Below are positions 5,832-7,765 of a DNA stretch of 7,765 nucleotides, in pieces. Position 1 is the first letter of the stretch. Each line of letters begins with the position of its first letter. The notes below the pieces were generated by a model. It was not told where the DNA came from. It did not search any database and was given only the letters and a program-made list of their open reading frames with translations. The stretch comes from Saprospiraceae bacterium (GTDB taxonomy: Bacteria; Bacteroidota; Bacteroidia; Chitinophagales; Saprospiraceae). A program made the translations under genes and the position numbers. The stretch is from the NCBI GenBank assembly GCA_020630045.1, contig JAHDCE010000176.1:1-7765 (forward strand), written 5' to 3'.

Positions 5832-7123
5832 TGGGCGATGCTAAAGACATATTAGCGGAGAGTCCTTCTTTATCTAAAATCATCTTTAGAAGATTTTGGT
5901 CGAAATGGTATAACAAACTACTTCTCGGCCTGTTGTCAATAATGGTGTTCATCACCATTTTCGCGGACTTTTTGGCCAATAACCGCCCTTTGTATTGTGT
6001 GCATCAAGGTGAAACCCATTTTCCGGTGTATTTGGAATATAAACAATGGATATTCGATACGCCAAGACCGGATGCGTTTTTGAATGATGACTGGAAGTCC
6101 GTTGATTATGAAAAGGCCATTTGGCCTTTGGTCGCCTATAAATCCGGAGAACTGGATATAGATAATATGGGATTCGTCGCTCCGGGTAAAGGCAAGAAAT
6201 CGTCCGATAACTGGAAGCCTCATTTGCTAGGGACGGATAGGAAAGGTCGAGATGTCGCTTCAGGGATGATTCATGGTACCCGGGTGGCGCTTTTGATAGG
6301 TTTGATAGCTATGTTTATCGCATTTATCATTGGTGTTTTGCTAGGAAGCATGGCCGGTTATTATGGTGATAATGGAATTCATGTTTCGCGTGTACGGGTT
6401 ATTTTAAATGTAATCGCGATTCCTTGGGTCTATTTTTGGGCTTATTATGTTCGAAGGTTCGCATTGGCGGATGCAGCTGCAAACGGGCCTTTTTTCTTTC
6501 TGGGTGAACTTTTTATTTCCCTTGTTATTTTGTTCTTGGTCTTCGGTGTCGCTCATTTGTTAGCAAGCATAATAGAACGGATTCCCCGACTAGGAAACAA
6601 GAAGCCGTTTCCTTTGGATAGTTTGATAATGCGTGGTATTGAAGTGGTTTCCACCATGCCGACCATTGTTTTGGTGTTGGCTGTCGTATCCATTGTCAGT
6701 CAATCGCTATTTTGGGTCATGGCAACTATCGGTCTCGTAGGATGGACGGGAATCGCCCGGCTCATTCGAGGAGAATTGATGCGTATTCGGGAGTTGGGGT
6801 ATATCGAAGCGTCCAGAGCTTTGGGCTTTTCTGAAATTCGGATTATGTGGCGTCACGCCATCCCGAATGCATTGGGTCCCGTGTTGATTCATACTGCTTT
6901 CGGAATCGCCGCTGCGGTCTTGATAGAGGCCTTCCTTTCATTCTTGGGAATAGGTTCTTCTGCCGATATGATGACTTGGGGTAAATTGCTCAAACAGGCC
7001 AAGGGAGAAATGGAGGCTTGGTGGGTGGCTTTGTTTCCGGGAGGGGCTATATTTGTCACTGTCACCCTATTCAATCTAATAGGCCAAGGAATCATGTCCG
7101 CCATGAATCCGGATGAAGGATAG
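5828..7123 (+). CDS. OppC/YejE-like ABC permease with an extra transmembrane hairpin
   Basis: Second permease subunit, 431 residues against about 300-340 for OppC and YejE. TM1 is about 31-49. The loop after it contains NNRPLYC...GETHFPVYLEY (51-70), resembling the NDKPL...YFPV segment of YejE, and LGTDRKGRD (134-142), the OppC-family LGTDxxGRD motif. TM2 is about 153-175, ending AGYYGD. An extra block (about 186-262) with two strongly hydrophobic stretches (191-207 and 222-246) is then inserted before the expected DSLIMRGIEVVSTMPTI segment. The EAA loop (EASRALGFSEIRIMWRHAIPN, 327-347) for ATPase docking is intact. The start ATG 5828 overlaps the upstream stop; an adjacent in-frame ATG at 5831 is equally possible. 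It pairs with the preceding permease to form the transmembrane channel. The ATPase partner is not in the window. Confidence 0.93.
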   Translation: MMGDAKDILAESPSLSKIIFRRFWSKWYNKLLLGLLSIMVFITIFADFLANNRPLYCVHQGETHFPVYLEYKQWIFDTPRPDAFLNDDWKSVDYEKAIWPLVAYKSGELDIDNMGFVAPGKGKKSSDNWKPHLLGTDRKGRDVASGMIHGTRVALLIGLIAMFIAFIIGVLLGSMAGYYGDNGIHVSRVRVILNVIAIPWVYFWAYYVRRFALADAAANGPFFFLGELFISLVILFLVFGVAHLLASIIERIPRLGNKKPFPLDSLIMRGIEVVSTMPTIVLVLAVVSIVSQSLFWVMATIGLVGWTGIARLIRGELMRIRELGYIEASRALGFSEIRIMWRHAIPNALGPVLIHTAFGIAAAVLIEAFLSFLGIGSSADMMTWGKLLKQAKGEMEAWWVALFPGGAIFVTVTLFNLIGQGIMSAMNPDEG

Positions 7124-7155
7124 AAGTATTTATTAATTCAACATAACCAACGATC

Positions 7156-7765
7156 ATGAAACGTATTCCGATTTTATTTATATTACTGGGATTCCTAGTA
7201 TTTATTTCTTGTAATCCTGCCGAGACTACGGATAACTCCGGAGACACGACAGAACCGGCGCCTGCACCGGAAGCTTCCATTGAAAAACCCAAGCCGACTA
7301 AGGCCGGATATCAAGCGGGTGATATGGTAGAAGATTTTTCTTTGAAAAATGTTGATGGCTCTATGGTGTCATTGGCCTCTCTCGGTGATGATGTAAAAGG
7401 AGCTGTAGTGGTGTTTACATGTAATACTTGTCCCTACGCGGTGAAGTATGAAGACCGCTTGGTCAATTTGAGCAAAGAAACGAAGGCCAAAGGTTATCCG
7501 ATGTTGGCCATCATGCCCAATGATTTGACCGTAAAACCAGATGATAGCCTGGATAAAATGAAAATTCGGGCAGAAGAAAAGGGTTTCGATTTTCCTTATA
7601 TCATTGATGAAGGCCAGGAGATTTATCCCAAATTCGGAGCCACCCGTACTCCTGAGGTTTTCTTATTGCAAAAAACGGATGAAGGATTCAAGCTGGCATA
7701 CAGCGGAGCCATTGATGACAATCATGAAGACGCCTCCGCCGTTAAAGTGAATTATGTAAATTCTT
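7156..7765 (+). CDS. Thioredoxin/peroxiredoxin-like lipoprotein, 3' end beyond window
   Basis: An open frame of 203 codons runs from ATG 7156 to the window edge without a stop. Residues 1-18 are a lipoprotein signal (FLVFIS) with the lipid-attached Cys at 19. A Pro/Glu/Thr-rich linker (about 21-48) tethers a thioredoxin-fold domain from about 51. The domain has AGDMVEDFSL (54-63), the redox motif C89-N-T-C92-P with YxDR-like YEDR (98-101), and the cis-proline segment TRTPEVF (163-169), then the GAIDDN motif. This pattern matches the PRX_like1/AhpC-TSA-related family, whose members have CxHCP-type motifs and are annotated as thioredoxin-family proteins. It should act on the periplasmic face or the outer membrane as a thiol oxidoreductase; substrate and direction of electron flow are unknown. 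It follows the permease gene by 32 bases with no terminator, so co-transcription is likely. Confidence 0.9.
   Translation, partial: MKRIPILFILLGFLVFISCNPAETTDNSGDTTEPAPAPEASIEKPKPTKAGYQAGDMVEDFSLKNVDGSMVSLASLGDDVKGAVVVFTCNTCPYAVKYEDRLVNLSKETKAKGYPMLAIMPNDLTVKPDDSLDKMKIRAEEKGFDFPYIIDEGQEIYPKFGATRTPEVFLLQKTDEGFKLAYSGAIDDNHEDASAVKVNYVNS

Noticed and set aside
7124..7155. Possible terminator or promoter between the second permease gene and the redox lipoprotein gene
   Set aside because: The 32-base gap has no stem and no TAnnTTTG element.

Overview
The window looks like chromosomal DNA of a member of the Bacteroidota. The reasons are: no convincing Shine-Dalgarno sequence before any of the seven start codons; promoter-like TAnnTTTG/TAnnTTAG elements rather than TATAAT boxes; an MG2/macroglobulin-type secreted protein of a kind common in that phylum; and peptide-ABC permeases carrying extra segments I associate with Bacteroidota relatives. 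Base composition looks even across the window. I see no mobile element, CRISPR array, tRNA or rRNA.

Left part (1-967, minus strand): the N-terminal half of a secreted MG2-domain protein. Its reading frame stops at 68-70, but the expected family sequence continues in the +1 frame to the window edge. This is an apparent frameshift, so the gene is either decayed, recoded or mis-assembled. After a 219-base divergent intergenic region comes a small plus-strand gene (1187-1549) for an unrecognised single-pass membrane protein with a Ser/Gly-rich linker and a C-terminal coiled coil. It converges, with only 5 bases between stop codons, on a minus-strand TIGR01777/YfcH-like NAD(P)-dependent epimerase (1555-2466).

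Right part (2604-7765, plus strand): a tight gene series reading as an oligopeptide-type ABC importer: a lipoprotein solute-binding protein (2604-4382), an OppB/YejB-like permease (4413-5831) and an OppC/YejE-like permease overlapping it by 4 bases (5828-7123). A lipoprotein of the thioredoxin/peroxiredoxin-like family with a CNTC motif follows 32 bases later (7156 to the window end, incomplete). The binding protein would capture a peptide-like ligand on the periplasmic side and hand it to the two permeases. No ATPase (OppD/F or YejF type) is present in the window, so energy must come from genes elsewhere.

The most notable features are the roughly 130-residue extra periplasmic segment in the OppB-type permease, the extra pair of transmembrane helices in the OppC-type permease, the frameshifted MG2 gene and the redox lipoprotein attached to the transporter genes. 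I do not see a clearly new defence or mobile system here.
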